Assembly: GCF_019285515.1 (NCBI RefSeq)
Contig: NZ_CP079095.1
Location: 3,938,501 to 4,002,500 of the forward strand
Reading direction: 5' to 3'
Origin: Methylococcus sp. Mc7
GTDB lineage: Bacteria > Pseudomonadota > Gammaproteobacteria > Methylococcales > Methylococcaceae
DNA: 64,000 bases
In this document: positions 36,979-45,804 of the stretch, one piece after another
How the letters are laid out: each line of letters begins with the position of its first letter
How positions within the stretch are numbered: position 1 is the stretch's first letter
Made by a program: the position numbers and the translations under genes
Notes under the pieces: generated by a model
What the model was told of the DNA's origin: nothing
Seen by the model: the letters and a program-made list of their open reading frames with translations, nothing else
Database searches by the model: none

Positions 36979-38670
36979 TCAAGAGGGATAAGGGAACCCC
37001 TTTTCCAACAACTGCTCCAGCACCCGGTCGAGCCCGTAGATGTCTTCGAAGAAACGGACGGTACCGTCCGGTTCAGCCAGTGCCGTCGAGTAGTAGGTGT
37101 AGACCGGCAGCGGCTGCTTCAGCGTGACCGTCCGCGACTGGGCGCCGTTCATCGCTTCCTCGATCCGCTCCGGGCTCCAGGGTTCGTCCTGGCGTTGCAG
37201 CACGAACTCCGCCAGGCCAACGGGATCCTGGACCCGGATGCAGCCGTGGCTGAAATCCCGCCGCGCCCGCTGGAACAGGTTCACGCTGGGCGTGCTGTGC
37301 AAATAGATATTGTCGTTGTTGGGAAAAGCGAACTTGACCAACCCCAGGGCGTTCTTCGGCCCCGGCCGCTGGCGCAGCTTGAGGGAACCGGCCGACAGCA
37401 TCGCCAGGCTTTCCAGGCTGGGCTCGTAGACCGGCGAGCCGTTGCCGAAGCTGGGCACCATCTCCAGGTTGTGGCGGGCCAGGTAGCCCGGATCGCGCAG
37501 GATAGCCGGCAGCATTTCCTTGACGGTGATGGCGCGCGGGAGATTCCAGTAGGGACGGAACACCACGTAGGTCATGTCGGAATGGAACACCGGCGTGTTG
37601 TGGCCCCCGGACGACCGGCCCACCACCACGTTCATCGACACGGCCGGCCGCTCGTGATCCTCGCCGTAGCCGTACAGGTGGAACGAGGGGATGTTCACCA
37701 GGATGAAAGGTCCGTCGAACTGCTCCGGCAGCCAGCGCAGCCGCTCGAGCCCCAGCCGGATCTGCGTGAGCCGCGCGGCCGGCGACACGTTGAGCGCCGC
37801 CAGCGTGCCCTTGCCGATCACCCCGTCCGGCGCCAGACCGTGGCGCTCCTGGAACCGCTCGACCGCATCGACCAGATCGCCGGCATAGGCTTCCGGGTCC
37901 CTGGCGGGAGACTCCTGCGACAGGAAACCCAAGGCGGCCAGACGCTGGCGCAAGGCGGGAACCTCCTTGTGGCGGTCGCCCGGGCTGAGCTTGGGCGGGA
38001 GGGCAAGCGCCGAAGCATCGTAGCTCCCGGCCAAATCCCGGTAGCGCGGCAATGCGGCCTTGAGGTTCCGGTACAGGGGCAGCTTCGGCTCCAATTGGGC
38101 GAGCGCCTCGCAAGGCCGGGAATCATGGGCGAGGCGCTGCACCAGCGCCGGCAGGTCGAGCCGCTTCGGCGCAACGTCCAGGGCGAAATCGGCGGCGCGC
38201 GGACTGACCCGGCCGAGGGCGAGATTCGAGCCGTAGCGCATCAGAGCGAGGCTCATCGCCACCTCGAACTGCGCCGTCTCCTCCGCGCTGACCGCCCTGC
38301 CGTCGTTGAGCTTCCCGATCCAGCCGTCCAGGAGATCGGCGTCATAGTCGCTGCCGTTCAAGCCCTGGTCGTCGGCCATGCGGAGACACTCGAGAACGGC
38401 GGACGACTGCTTCATCGGCCTGCCCTCCTCCAGCCACAAAGGCCGCGAACCCTGGGCAAGGTACAAGGCGCGCAACGGTTCCTGGAAATCCGAAAAACGC
38501 CCCCAGCGCAACCGGGGATGGACGCCCGACGCGACCAGTGCGTCGATGTGCGCGGCCGGAGCATCCGGTGCGGCGCCCACGGCATCGGCGCTCACCGAAA
38601 ATGCCAGCACCATGGCGATCAACCAGCCCCGTGGGAAGCCGCCCGTGTTCCTTTCCCGCCCGTTTTTCAT
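36979..38670 (-). CDS. L,D-transpeptidase, YcbB/LdtD type
   Basis: 563-residue periplasmic L,D-transpeptidase. A signal sequence covers about 1-33 (WLIAMVLAFSVSADAVGA). An N-terminal scaffold, a peptidoglycan-binding domain (about 235-295, EVPALRQRLAALGF to KGTLAALNV) and the YkuD catalytic domain (about 320-500) follow. His458 (LHSTP) and SHGCIRV at 474-480 with nucleophile Cys477 form the active site. It should catalyse 3-3 crosslinks in peptidoglycan. The start at 38670 has CGGAG upstream and gives the signal peptide; an upstream in-frame start at 38778 is rejected. It is divergent from a glutathione S-transferase gene. Confidence 0.88.
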   Translation of the reverse strand: MKNGRERNTGGFPRGWLIAMVLAFSVSADAVGAAPDAPAAHIDALVASGVHPRLRWGRFSDFQEPLRALYLAQGSRPLWLEEGRPMKQSSAVLECLRMADDQGLNGSDYDADLLDGWIGKLNDGRAVSAEETAQFEVAMSLALMRYGSNLALGRVSPRAADFALDVAPKRLDLPALVQRLAHDSRPCEALAQLEPKLPLYRNLKAALPRYRDLAGSYDASALALPPKLSPGDRHKEVPALRQRLAALGFLSQESPARDPEAYAGDLVDAVERFQERHGLAPDGVIGKGTLAALNVSPAARLTQIRLGLERLRWLPEQFDGPFILVNIPSFHLYGYGEDHERPAVSMNVVVGRSSGGHNTPVFHSDMTYVVFRPYWNLPRAITVKEMLPAILRDPGYLARHNLEMVPSFGNGSPVYEPSLESLAMLSAGSLKLRQRPGPKNALGLVKFAFPNNDNIYLHSTPSVNLFQRARRDFSHGCIRVQDPVGLAEFVLQRQDEPWSPERIEEAMNGAQSRTVTLKQPLPVYTYYSTALAEPDGTVRFFEDIYGLDRVLEQLLEKGFPYPS

Positions 38671-38793
38671 CGTACTCCGACCGAACCGTTGCCCATTCGC
38701 AACAGTATAACCGCGCAAGGGTGCGGCATCGGCACGCTTCCGCCTCGATCGGCTTACAATCGGCGCTCCGTTAACCATCTCCAGGCATCACCG

Positions 38794-39450
38794 ATGATCA
38801 CCCTGTACGGTTCCGCCATCAGCAACTACTACAACAAGGTCAAGCTGGCCCTGCTCGAAAAGGGCGTCGAATTCCGCGAGGAGCGGACGATTCCCTCCCA
38901 GGACGCCGCCGTCCTGACGAAGTCGCCGCTCGGAAAGATCCCGTTCATCGAAACGGAGCGCGGTTGCCTGTCGGAATCCCAAGCCATCCTGGAATATCTG
39001 GAAGACGCCCGCCCGGAAAAACCGCTCTACCCTGCCGATCCTTACGCCCGCGCCAAATGCCGCGAGCTGATCCAGCACCTCGAACTGAACGTCGAACTCA
39101 TCGCCCGCCGGCTGTACCTGGAAGCCTTTTTCGGCGGCAAGGTCTCCGAGGAAACCAAGACCGAGGTCAGACCGAAGGTCGAAGCGGGACTGAAAGGCCT
39201 GATGCGGCTGGCACAGTTCAACCCCTATGTGTGCTCCGAGAACTTCGGCGCCGCCGACTGCGCCGCCTGGCCGCATTTGACCTTGATCGGCCTCGCCACC
39301 AGCCGCATCTACGGTGAAGACCTGGTCGCCGCCCAAGTTCCGGCTCTGGCCGACTATCTGGCGGTTGTGACGGCCCGCCCCGCCGCGCAAAAGGTCGCGG
39401 CGGACCGGGCCCAGGCGCTGGAAGCATTCTTCGGCAACCGCAGACCGTAA
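38794..39450 (+). CDS. glutathione S-transferase family protein
   Basis: 218-residue cytosolic GST. The thioredoxin-like N-terminal domain begins MITLYGSAISNYYNKVK and holds the glutathione-binding GKIPFIE and ESQAILEYLE segments. The C-terminal half is the all-helical domain. It probably conjugates or reduces electrophiles; the substrate is unknown. The cupin gene begins four bases after its stop, so the two are very likely cotranscribed, possibly as a small detoxification or aromatic-compound unit (inference). Start chosen at the ATG that gives the family N-terminus; the surrounding longer frame is open by chance. Confidence 0.88.
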   Translation: MITLYGSAISNYYNKVKLALLEKGVEFREERTIPSQDAAVLTKSPLGKIPFIETERGCLSESQAILEYLEDARPEKPLYPADPYARAKCRELIQHLELNVELIARRLYLEAFFGGKVSEETKTEVRPKVEAGLKGLMRLAQFNPYVCSENFGAADCAAWPHLTLIGLATSRIYGEDLVAAQVPALADYLAVVTARPAAQKVAADRAQALEAFFGNRRP

Positions 39451-39454
39451 CGCC

Positions 39455-39934
39455 ATGAAAACGCCACTCGATTTACCTGCCCTCGAACCCGCGGCCGTGC
39501 CGGCCCGGACCTCCTCCATCTATCCGACGGAGGAGCAACGCCAACGGATCCATGGCCGCAGCAAGCAGCCCTTGGGCGATGCCCTGGGATTGCAGAACTT
39601 CGGCGTCAACCTCGTCAGGCTGGAGCCCGGCGCGATCTCCGCCTTCCGGCACTGGCACAGCCGGCAGGACGAATTCGTCTACGTGCTGGAAGGCGAGCTC
39701 ACCCTGATCACCGAGGCCGGCGAGCAATGCCTGGCGGCGGGCACCTGCGCCGGCTTCCCCGCCGGCCGGGCGGACGGGCATCAACTGGTCAACCGGAGCG
39801 GCCGCGTCGCGGTCTACCTGGAAGTCGGCGACCGCATGCCGGGGGACCGGGCGCATTATCCCGAAGAGGACTTGGAGGCCAGGGCGATCAGGGGAAGCTA
39901 CGAGTTCCGGCACAAGGACGGCACGCCCTACTGA
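39455..39934 (+). CDS. cupin-domain protein
   Basis: 159-residue single-domain cupin. The first metal motif region is FRHWHSRQDEFVYVLEGE (two His and a Glu), the second includes GHQLVNRSGRVAVYLEVGD. Metal binding is therefore expected, but catalytic versus sugar/ligand-binding function is open. It follows the GST gene by four bases and is likely translated from the same message. A terminator-like region follows it at 40036-40088. Confidence 0.83.
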   Translation: MKTPLDLPALEPAAVPARTSSIYPTEEQRQRIHGRSKQPLGDALGLQNFGVNLVRLEPGAISAFRHWHSRQDEFVYVLEGELTLITEAGEQCLAAGTCAGFPAGRADGHQLVNRSGRVAVYLEVGDRMPGDRAHYPEEDLEARAIRGSYEFRHKDGTPY

Positions 39935-40063
39935 CTCCGCGACCGAATGACCGCGCCGCCTGCGCCAACGATTCCCTTCCACTCTCCAACTTGGATCGGA
40001 TACACCTCAAACTCTTGGGCGATCTCGTTCACCGTCATTTTTTGAACGTCGAAACGCTAGTTC

Positions 40064-40088
40064 AAAAATGCCGGCCACGGGGGCCGGC
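40064..40088 (-). terminator. intrinsic terminator for spondin-domain gene
   Basis: On the minus strand GCCGGCC, a 5-base loop and GGCCGGC are followed directly by ATTTTT, about 38 bases beyond the spondin gene stop. Next to it, CATTTTTTGAAC (40036-40047) and GTTCAAAAATG (40060-40070) form an overlapping AT-rich inverted repeat that could serve the plus-strand cupin gene. Confidence 0.6.
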
Positions 40089-40125
40089 AATATTGGCGGG
40101 ACGTTGCGTCTGAGCGGATAGGAGG

Positions 40126-40776
40126 TCAGCGCATGCGTTTCACGGTGATTTTTGCCACCGGATTGCGCCAATCGTAGTCGGCGGCAATCAACTCGCCCGA
40201 GCCGTGGATGCCGGCGTGAATGTGGACAAAGCCTTCGCCGTCGACGCCGGTGGAAAGTCCTACGCCGCCGCAGACCGGCCCGGGGATGTTGGCGCAAAGC
40301 TCATCGTTCGGTTCACTGCCGGCGTCGTAGGCGGGAACCATGACCATGGTTTCACCCGAAGACGGCAATCGGAGTTCCTTGACCGCGACGAAAGCGTCAT
40401 TGGTGGGAATCAGCATGGCGGCCAGGCTAAGCAGATAATTGTTGCCCCTCTTAGCCATTACGGTGAACTTGACAGTCTGGCCGGGCCCCAGAAGGCTGTT
40501 GGTAGCGGTCTTGGCTTCGGAAACGGCGGGATCCGCACCGAACGTGGCCACTAGCGGGGCGGTGTCGCCGCCCTCTGCCAATGCCGCCAGATCATCCGAA
40601 GCTTTGGCTCCCACTTCGAACAAGTGAGGACCCGGCCTGTGGGTGGCCGCGAAAACCGGTGTGAAAGACTGGCCGCGAGTAAGGTTCGTGATGGTGACTT
40701 CGTATTCCCGATCCATGGCCAGGACCGGATTGCTGAAGGCCAGAGTGGCCAAGGCGGTGTAAATCGCTTTGCGCAT
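40126..40776 (-). CDS. spondin-domain secreted protein
   Basis: 216-residue exported protein. A signal peptide (MRKAIYTALATLAFSNPVLA) precedes a spondin N-type beta-sandwich: YEVTITNLTRGQSFTPVFAA is the domain opening, and later EPNDELCANIPGPVCGG and the HIHAGIHG segment are conserved. In eukaryotes this domain is extracellular and adhesive; bacterial copies are often single-domain and periplasmic or secreted with unknown role. Two Cys in the middle could form a disulfide. It stands alone between the cupin gene and the sensor kinase operon, with its own terminator. Confidence 0.82.
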   Translation of the reverse strand: MRKAIYTALATLAFSNPVLAMDREYEVTITNLTRGQSFTPVFAATHRPGPHLFEVGAKASDDLAALAEGGDTAPLVATFGADPAVSEAKTATNSLLGPGQTVKFTVMAKRGNNYLLSLAAMLIPTNDAFVAVKELRLPSSGETMVMVPAYDAGSEPNDELCANIPGPVCGGVGLSTGVDGEGFVHIHAGIHGSGELIAADYDWRNPVAKITVKRMR

Positions 40777-41103
40777 GTGATTTCTCCAGAGTGATGGTGA
40801 TGAAGAAGCAACCGAGTCTTGGCTTTCGGGGAACCCATCGAGCCTTTGATCGGGCTGCTTGGGCGGTATTCTCAGGGGCTGCTCATCACGAAATCCTCAC
40901 GGAAGATTCAATTTTTTGGTGGCCAGACCACGTACCGCCCGATGAACAGAGGCATGAAGCACAGGCCGGTGCGAAACGGCGGTCGTATTCTGCGAAGAGA
41001 GGAAAACCGGGACCGAGGTCCCGAAGGGCAATGAAACCGGTCGGCGGCACAATCATAGTGACGGAGACTTTCAGGCCAGCCGCCGACGCCAATGGGCTTT
41101 CGA
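40777..41103. other. gap upstream of spondin gene
   Basis: 327 bases with no convincing gene. It should contain the spondin promoter, which I cannot point to securely. The right part holds a hairpin with T-run (41003-41023) and a longer inverted repeat, GTCGGCGGC at 41040-41048 with GCCGCCGAC at 41079-41087, both placed to end the upstream sensor kinase operon. Confidence 0.5.
41003..41023 (-). terminator. likely intrinsic terminator of the sensor kinase operon
   Basis: Minus strand: CGGGACC-TC-GGTCCCG followed by GTTTTCC, about 80 bases after the kinase stop. The stem is strong and the T-run short. Confidence 0.45.
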
Positions 41104-42858
41104 TCAGCCTGCGGGAGTGGCGATAGGCAACTCGAAGCGGAAGATCGAACCCTGCCCCACTGTACTATCGGCCGTGATGGAACAGCCGTGCAGGCTCAAC
41201 ATCTTCCCCACCAGAATGAGGCCGAGGCCTCCCGGAGAGTGGCTACGGCGGCTGAGGGGAGAATCCCGCTCGAACAGTGTCGGCAGGAACTCCTCCGGGA
41301 TGCCGGCGCCGGTATCGGCGACGGTGACCACAATCCGGCCGTCCGAGCGGGACAGGCCGATGCGCACCGAGCCCCCCGCCGGGGTATGGCGGAGCGCATT
41401 GTCGAGAAGGTTGGCCAGGACCCGCTCGATCATGCCGATATCGGCGGACACCTGTGGGAGTCCTGCCGCCGCCTCCGCCCGGAGGTCGACCCCGCGGGCG
41501 CGGGACTGGGACTGGAACTTCTGCAGGATGTCCTGGACCAGTTCGGCGATGGAGAAGTCCTCCCATTGGGGCAGGCTCTCCTCGCACTCCAGGCGGGCCA
41601 GTTCGAAAAGCTCCTGGGCCAGCCGGCCCAGTTTCTCGCTCTGCCGCATGGCGACATCGACGAACCGCCGGCTCTCCTCGGGCGGCAGCGTATCCGCCTT
41701 GACCTTCAAGGTTTCCAGGTAACCATGCAGGGCCGATAAAGGGGTGCGGAGGTCGTGGGAAACATCCGCCACGAGTTCCCGCCGGCGCCGGTCCCGCTGC
41801 TGCAACTCCGCCATGTCCGCCGCCATGTGGCCTGCTCTTTCGAGAATCTCCGCGAGGCGGACGAGTTCGTCCTTTCCATGCGGCGGCGGGGGTTCTTCCG
41901 ACGGCCCCGCCAGCAGATGTTCGGTATCCGCGGCCAGTTGCCGTACCGGCCGCGCCAACTTTTCGGCAAGCAGCAGGCTGCCGAAGAGGGTCACGGCAAC
42001 CCCTGCCACCGAGAGACCGAACGCCGTGTACATCAGTGTGCGATAGGGAACGAGGGCGGCGACCATGTCAACCTGGAAGACTGCGCTTAACGCTTGATCG
42101 CCGCGCGCAGCCGGCAGGTCGCGCAGGACCGCGATGATGCTGCCGCGATGCGTTGTGACCGCGATCGGGGGCGCTCCGGGGCTGAGCATCCCTCTCTCGA
42201 CCCAGTCGGCGACCTCCGTCCGGTGCTCCGCCCCCAGCGAACTCGCCAGGACCCGAAAGCCGGTCGCGGACCGTTCGCCCAAGGCAAGGTCCAGACCGGG
42301 CGGTGACAGGCGTTTGAACTGGTCGGTGAAGCCGCGGTCCACGTCCATGGCGATCCCAACCCAGCCGATCGGCAATGGCGCCAACACCGGCACCACAGCC
42401 AGTTCTGAAAGTCTTCCGTCCAGAACGCCAAACACCACGGTCCGCCCTTCGTCCTCTGCTGATTTCAGCACTTCGGGAAACGGGAAAGGCCGGCCCTGTT
42501 TCGTGCCTGCGGTGTCGGCAAGGATCCGGCCTTCCAGATCGACATAGAAGGCCCGCCGGGCGCGGATTCGGTAAACGAGATTCTCCAGCGCCGAGGCAAC
42601 CGTTTCCGGATCGGCCTGGCTGGCCGTGCTCCGGAAGCCGAAGTCGGCCACCAGGATACGAGCTTCTCCGGCGGTGCGCTCGCCTCGGTCCATGAGCATG
42701 CGGGTGAAGGTCGTCTCGGCATAGGCCAGGTTTTGGCCCAACTGGGCAATGACGTTTTCCCTCGAGAACCAGTAGACCGATGCCAGCGTGACCGCTTGCA
42801 CTCCAAGGAACAAGGCCGAGAACACCAGCACGATCCGGGAGCGGAAGCTAAGGCTCAC
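41104..42858 (-). CDS. membrane sensor histidine kinase
   Basis: 584-residue two-component sensor. Membrane helix one is about 9-29. The periplasmic sensor (about 30-272) has a double-CACHE-like shape (FYVDLEGRILADTAGT, IGWVGIAMDVD). Helix two is about 276-298, HAMP about 299-350. The phosphoacceptor is His368 in VSHDLRTPL and the ATP-binding domain has NLLDNALRH, DTGAGIP and GGLGLILV. The start is a GTG at 42858, overlapping the cupredoxin gene by 11 bases behind AGGAGG. The signal is probably a periplasmic ligand; the adjoining copper-site protein and porin suggest metal or amine sensing, which is inference. Confidence 0.88.
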   Translation of the reverse strand: MSLSFRSRIVLVFSALFLGVQAVTLASVYWFSRENVIAQLGQNLAYAETTFTRMLMDRGERTAGEARILVADFGFRSTASQADPETVASALENLVYRIRARRAFYVDLEGRILADTAGTKQGRPFPFPEVLKSAEDEGRTVVFGVLDGRLSELAVVPVLAPLPIGWVGIAMDVDRGFTDQFKRLSPPGLDLALGERSATGFRVLASSLGAEHRTEVADWVERGMLSPGAPPIAVTTHRGSIIAVLRDLPAARGDQALSAVFQVDMVAALVPYRTLMYTAFGLSVAGVAVTLFGSLLLAEKLARPVRQLAADTEHLLAGPSEEPPPPHGKDELVRLAEILERAGHMAADMAELQQRDRRRRELVADVSHDLRTPLSALHGYLETLKVKADTLPPEESRRFVDVAMRQSEKLGRLAQELFELARLECEESLPQWEDFSIAELVQDILQKFQSQSRARGVDLRAEAAAGLPQVSADIGMIERVLANLLDNALRHTPAGGSVRIGLSRSDGRIVVTVADTGAGIPEEFLPTLFERDSPLSRRSHSPGGLGLILVGKMLSLHGCSITADSTVGQGSIFRFELPIATPAG

Positions 42859-43534
42859 CCAGGTAATCCTCCTCTTGCCGCGATGCCGGTGGCTTTCCGG
42901 ACCGGCGCAGGCGCTTCAAGACTAGCGTGTGATGGAGGTTCAGAGGCCGACCCTCGGAGACAACGACCGAGCGGGCGAAGGGTTCCTGAATGTGCTCCAG
43001 GTCCGGGTGCCAAAGGTCCAGGGTGTAGTCGCCGGCCGGCAGCTCCATGGACCAGACCCCGGCGGCGTCGGCGATGGCGAAATGAGGGGCTGCCGTGACG
43101 AAAACATAGCCAACCATCCAGTCGTGGATGTTGCAGCCCAAGACTACGACACCGGTCCGGTCGAAACGGACCGGCTCGGCGGGCGTGCCCTTGTAGAGCT
43201 TGATCTCGAAGCGTTTGGCAGGGGAAAACGAGTAGACATGATGGTGGATACGGTCGCTGTTGGGAAACTTCACGTCCGTCCCGACGCCGACCGCCAGTAC
43301 ATGGGGGAGGAACTCCCGGCCTTTCTGGTCCACGACGGCGGTTTTTCGCCCGGCGGCGCTGACGGCTGGATCAGCGCTGGTCGGAACCAGGGTAATGACA
43401 ACATCGGCCACCGGGATCCCGTCTGTGTCCCGCACCTCGCCCTGCGCGACTGCCGCCCGTGCCTCGATCGATGCCGCGAGCGCTACCGGCAGCCCGAGGA
43501 CTCTCAGAAAAAAAATCGGTAAGCCACTTGCCAC
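42848..43534 (-). CDS. exported cupredoxin-like (methylamine utilisation-type) protein
   Basis: About 228 residues from a GTG at 43534, which gives a signal peptide ending near ARAAVA. The plastocyanin-like domain has a His in IHHHVYSF and the type 1 copper pattern GCNIHDWM (Cys-x2-His-x2-Met), so copper binding is well supported. Similar proteins are annotated as methylamine utilisation proteins, but no mau enzyme genes are nearby. A carboxypeptidase-like regulatory fold may form the remainder (VWSMELPAGDYTLDLWHPD). It overlaps the porin gene by 31 bases upstream and the kinase gene by 11 downstream. A start further upstream is possible; no ATG fits. Confidence 0.72.
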   Translation of the reverse strand: MASGLPIFFLRVLGLPVALAASIEARAAVAQGEVRDTDGIPVADVVITLVPTSADPAVSAAGRKTAVVDQKGREFLPHVLAVGVGTDVKFPNSDRIHHHVYSFSPAKRFEIKLYKGTPAEPVRFDRTGVVVLGCNIHDWMVGYVFVTAAPHFAIADAAGVWSMELPAGDYTLDLWHPDLEHIQEPFARSVVVSEGRPLNLHHTLVLKRLRRSGKPPASRQEEDYLGEP

Positions 43535-44787
43535 AGGGTCTGGTCCTGCCGAGGATCTTCGCCCAGCAGCAGCCGGGCGTCGCGGTCGCTGTTGATGACA
43601 GAGACCTCCAGGTTCAACTGGTGGGAACGCTCGAATAGGTAGTTGTAGTTGACGGTCCAAGCATGACCGGTTTCCCGGTTGAGGTCCTCCGGAAACAGAT
43701 CGTCGTCGCTCGTTCCGAAGCGGTCGTGGCGGACGCTCAGACGATGGGCGTTAAGGGCCTTGGTCAGCAGAAACGAACAGGCCCAGAAGTTGACGTCCAC
43801 GGGGAAAACGCCGCCCTCCGGCGCTCCCATCCGGGTGTCGCCGACCAAACCCTGGCCGATCAACAGGCTGTTCCAGGGCAGTTCCAAACGAAGTCCGACG
43901 CTCCCGAAACGCGTATGCCAGGCGTACTGGCCGTTTTCGATGGCGGTGGTGCGACCGCGGTTGTCGTAATAGACCGCTCGTAACTTGCCGAGGGCGGGCC
44001 GCTCCAGCGTGGCCCCAACATAAAAGCCGGGCGTGCCGTCCACCTCCACGAAAGGCTCGGTGTTGGGGGATTGCAGCGGAAATATTTTCTGAATTCCCAC
44101 ACCGGCCGGCAGCGGCAGGCGGTCATTGAGGACCGCTTCGTAATCATGGAGGCTGAAACCGCGCCAGGCCAGAAGCGCGCCCGCCGTGTCGTTGTTGCCA
44201 TAACCGGCGGCGAAGACGCCCAGCCGATCGCCCCCATCGAAGCGATAGCTCGCTTGGGCCTCGCCGCCGAAGACCCGCAGCTCTTCTCCGATCCAGGTGT
44301 TGATGGCTGAGGAGGTAAGCGTGTAAGGGCTGCTCCAGGCCGTGCCCTCGTTTTCCATGGAGACCGGCGGAAAGAACATCCCCAACCGGCCACTGAAGCG
44401 AAGCGGCGACTCTGCCGGCCGGAACAGCAGGAACGACTCGGTAATGTCCACCGCGACCTTCTGCCAAGCGGCGTATTTCGCCGTCACCGCCGCCGACCAG
44501 TCCCAATTCAGACGGGATTTCACGGTGATGGCGCCTTCGTTTACCCGCAACAGATTGCTGTCGCCTTCCCCCAGATAACGGAACTTGCCCAAGTTCCGAT
44601 CCAGCCAGCTCAGCCCAGCGCTGGGATGGAGAAAGCGGAGGTCAGCCAAACCCCGCACCTCGAATTCCGGGAATTCCCCAGCATCCGGTTCCGTGGCCGG
44701 AAGCGGCGGCGCCACGGCTAGGTGAGCTGCCGCCAGAAGTTTGAAGCAAGTACGAGCGCGGCCGGAAAAGGTAGAGGTCCTGGCCAT
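43504..44787 (-). CDS. outer-membrane beta-barrel protein (porin-like)
   Basis: 427-residue predicted outer-membrane barrel. An N-terminal signal (about 1-31) precedes alternating beta-strand patterns rich in Trp/Tyr/Phe (WDWSAAVTAKYAAW, HAWTVNYNYLFER). It ends in WQVAYRFFF, the terminal aromatic of outer-membrane proteins. I cannot name the substrate. The gene lies 88 bases after the response regulator and overlaps the cupredoxin gene, so it belongs to the same four-gene operon. It may import a ligand sensed by the kinase or act as a scaffold (inference). Confidence 0.75.
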   Translation of the reverse strand: MARTSTFSGRARTCFKLLAAAHLAVAPPLPATEPDAGEFPEFEVRGLADLRFLHPSAGLSWLDRNLGKFRYLGEGDSNLLRVNEGAITVKSRLNWDWSAAVTAKYAAWQKVAVDITESFLLFRPAESPLRFSGRLGMFFPPVSMENEGTAWSSPYTLTSSAINTWIGEELRVFGGEAQASYRFDGGDRLGVFAAGYGNNDTAGALLAWRGFSLHDYEAVLNDRLPLPAGVGIQKIFPLQSPNTEPFVEVDGTPGFYVGATLERPALGKLRAVYYDNRGRTTAIENGQYAWHTRFGSVGLRLELPWNSLLIGQGLVGDTRMGAPEGGVFPVDVNFWACSFLLTKALNAHRLSVRHDRFGTSDDDLFPEDLNRETGHAWTVNYNYLFERSHQLNLEVSVINSDRDARLLLGEDPRQDQTLWQVAYRFFF

Positions 44788-44875
44788 CGGCTGGCGCCGC
44801 GTCTAGGGCCGGCATCGGCCAATCCGGATGGAAACCGCCGCCGCCGGCACCAGAGGCGTCCCCCTGCTCGTCATC

Positions 44876-45598
44876 TTAATCCCCACGGGCCGGAGGTTCG
44901 GAAAACTTGTAACCCACCCCCCAGACCGTCTGAATGAACCGCGGGTTGGCGGAGTCCGGTTCGAGCTTCGCCCGTAAACGGTTGATGTGGGAATTGACCG
45001 TGTGTTCGTAGCCCTCGTGGGCGTAACCCCAGACCTGGTCGAGCAATTGCAGCCGGGAGAACACCCGCCCCGGGTTTCTGGCAAAGAACAACAGCAGATC
45101 GAACTCCTTGGCGGTTAAGGTCAGGGGCATACCCTCCAGCGAGGCTTCCCGAGCCACGGGATCCAATACCAGACCGCCACTGACCAGCCGTTCATTGCGG
45201 GCCGGTTCGGAACGGGATAGCGCCTCCACCCGCCGGAACAGCGCCCGAATCCGAGATACCAGTTCCAGCACCGAGAAAGGCTTGGTCACGTAGTCGTCGG
45301 CCCCGAGTTCGAGCCCCACGATTCTCTGGCTCTCCGCCGAGCGGGAACTGAGGATGACGATGGGCGTGTAATCCGAACCCTCGCGCACCTTTCGACAGAT
45401 GTCGAGGCCGTTCATTCCGGGAAGCATCACATCCAGCAACAGGAGGTCGAAACGGGTACGCCCGATGAGAGCCATGGCTTCGGCCCCGTTGGCCGCCACC
45501 TGGACGTCGAAGCCTTCGTCTCGGAGCGTCAAATCGAGCAAGCCGGCGATGTCTGGGTCGTCTTCGACGACGAGGATGTGTTTGGTCGGCTGCGGCAT
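44876..45598 (-). CDS. OmpR-family response regulator
   Basis: 240-residue transcription factor. The receiver domain has acidic pocket VEDD, phosphoacceptor Asp56 (LLLLDVMLP) and Lys106 (TKPF). The winged-helix DNA-binding domain follows, with LTAKEFDLL and TVNSHINRLRAKLE and the usual TVWGVGYKF. The ATG at 45598 fits the family start; the longer open frame upstream passes through the promoter area. It is first in the operon with porin, cupredoxin and sensor kinase, and is presumably phosphorylated by that kinase and controls the operon itself. Confidence 0.9.
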   Translation of the reverse strand: MPQPTKHILVVEDDPDIAGLLDLTLRDEGFDVQVAANGAEAMALIGRTRFDLLLLDVMLPGMNGLDICRKVREGSDYTPIVILSSRSAESQRIVGLELGADDYVTKPFSVLELVSRIRALFRRVEALSRSEPARNERLVSGGLVLDPVAREASLEGMPLTLTAKEFDLLLFFARNPGRVFSRLQLLDQVWGYAHEGYEHTVNSHINRLRAKLEPDSANPRFIQTVWGVGYKFSEPPARGD

Positions 45599-45712
45599 CA
45601 ATGAAGCGGAATAAGGTTTGACGTTCAAATCATGACAGGCGTGCCGTTGCGCTCCGCACCCACTGCGAGCGGGAAAATAACCACGCACATGGGATCGTGC
45701 TCCTGACTTGCG

Positions 45713-45743
45713 ATTATACCGCCGGGGAAACAAGACCGATCAA
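45713..45743 (-). promoter_or_regulatory. candidate promoter of the response regulator operon
   Basis: Minus strand carries a perfect -10 TATAAT (45718-45713) and TTGATC (45743-45738) with a 19-base spacer, about 115 bases before the regulator start. The spacer is longer than ideal. Confidence 0.4.
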
Positions 45744-45804
45744 TCGGGCAATTTGTTCGTGCGACAGCGCGCAGCCGACAGGGGTAATGTATCTGCCCCA
45801 CGCC

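Noticed and set aside
34826..36991. 721-codon plus-strand frame opposite hsdM
   Set aside because: Antisense shadow of a well-supported methyltransferase gene.
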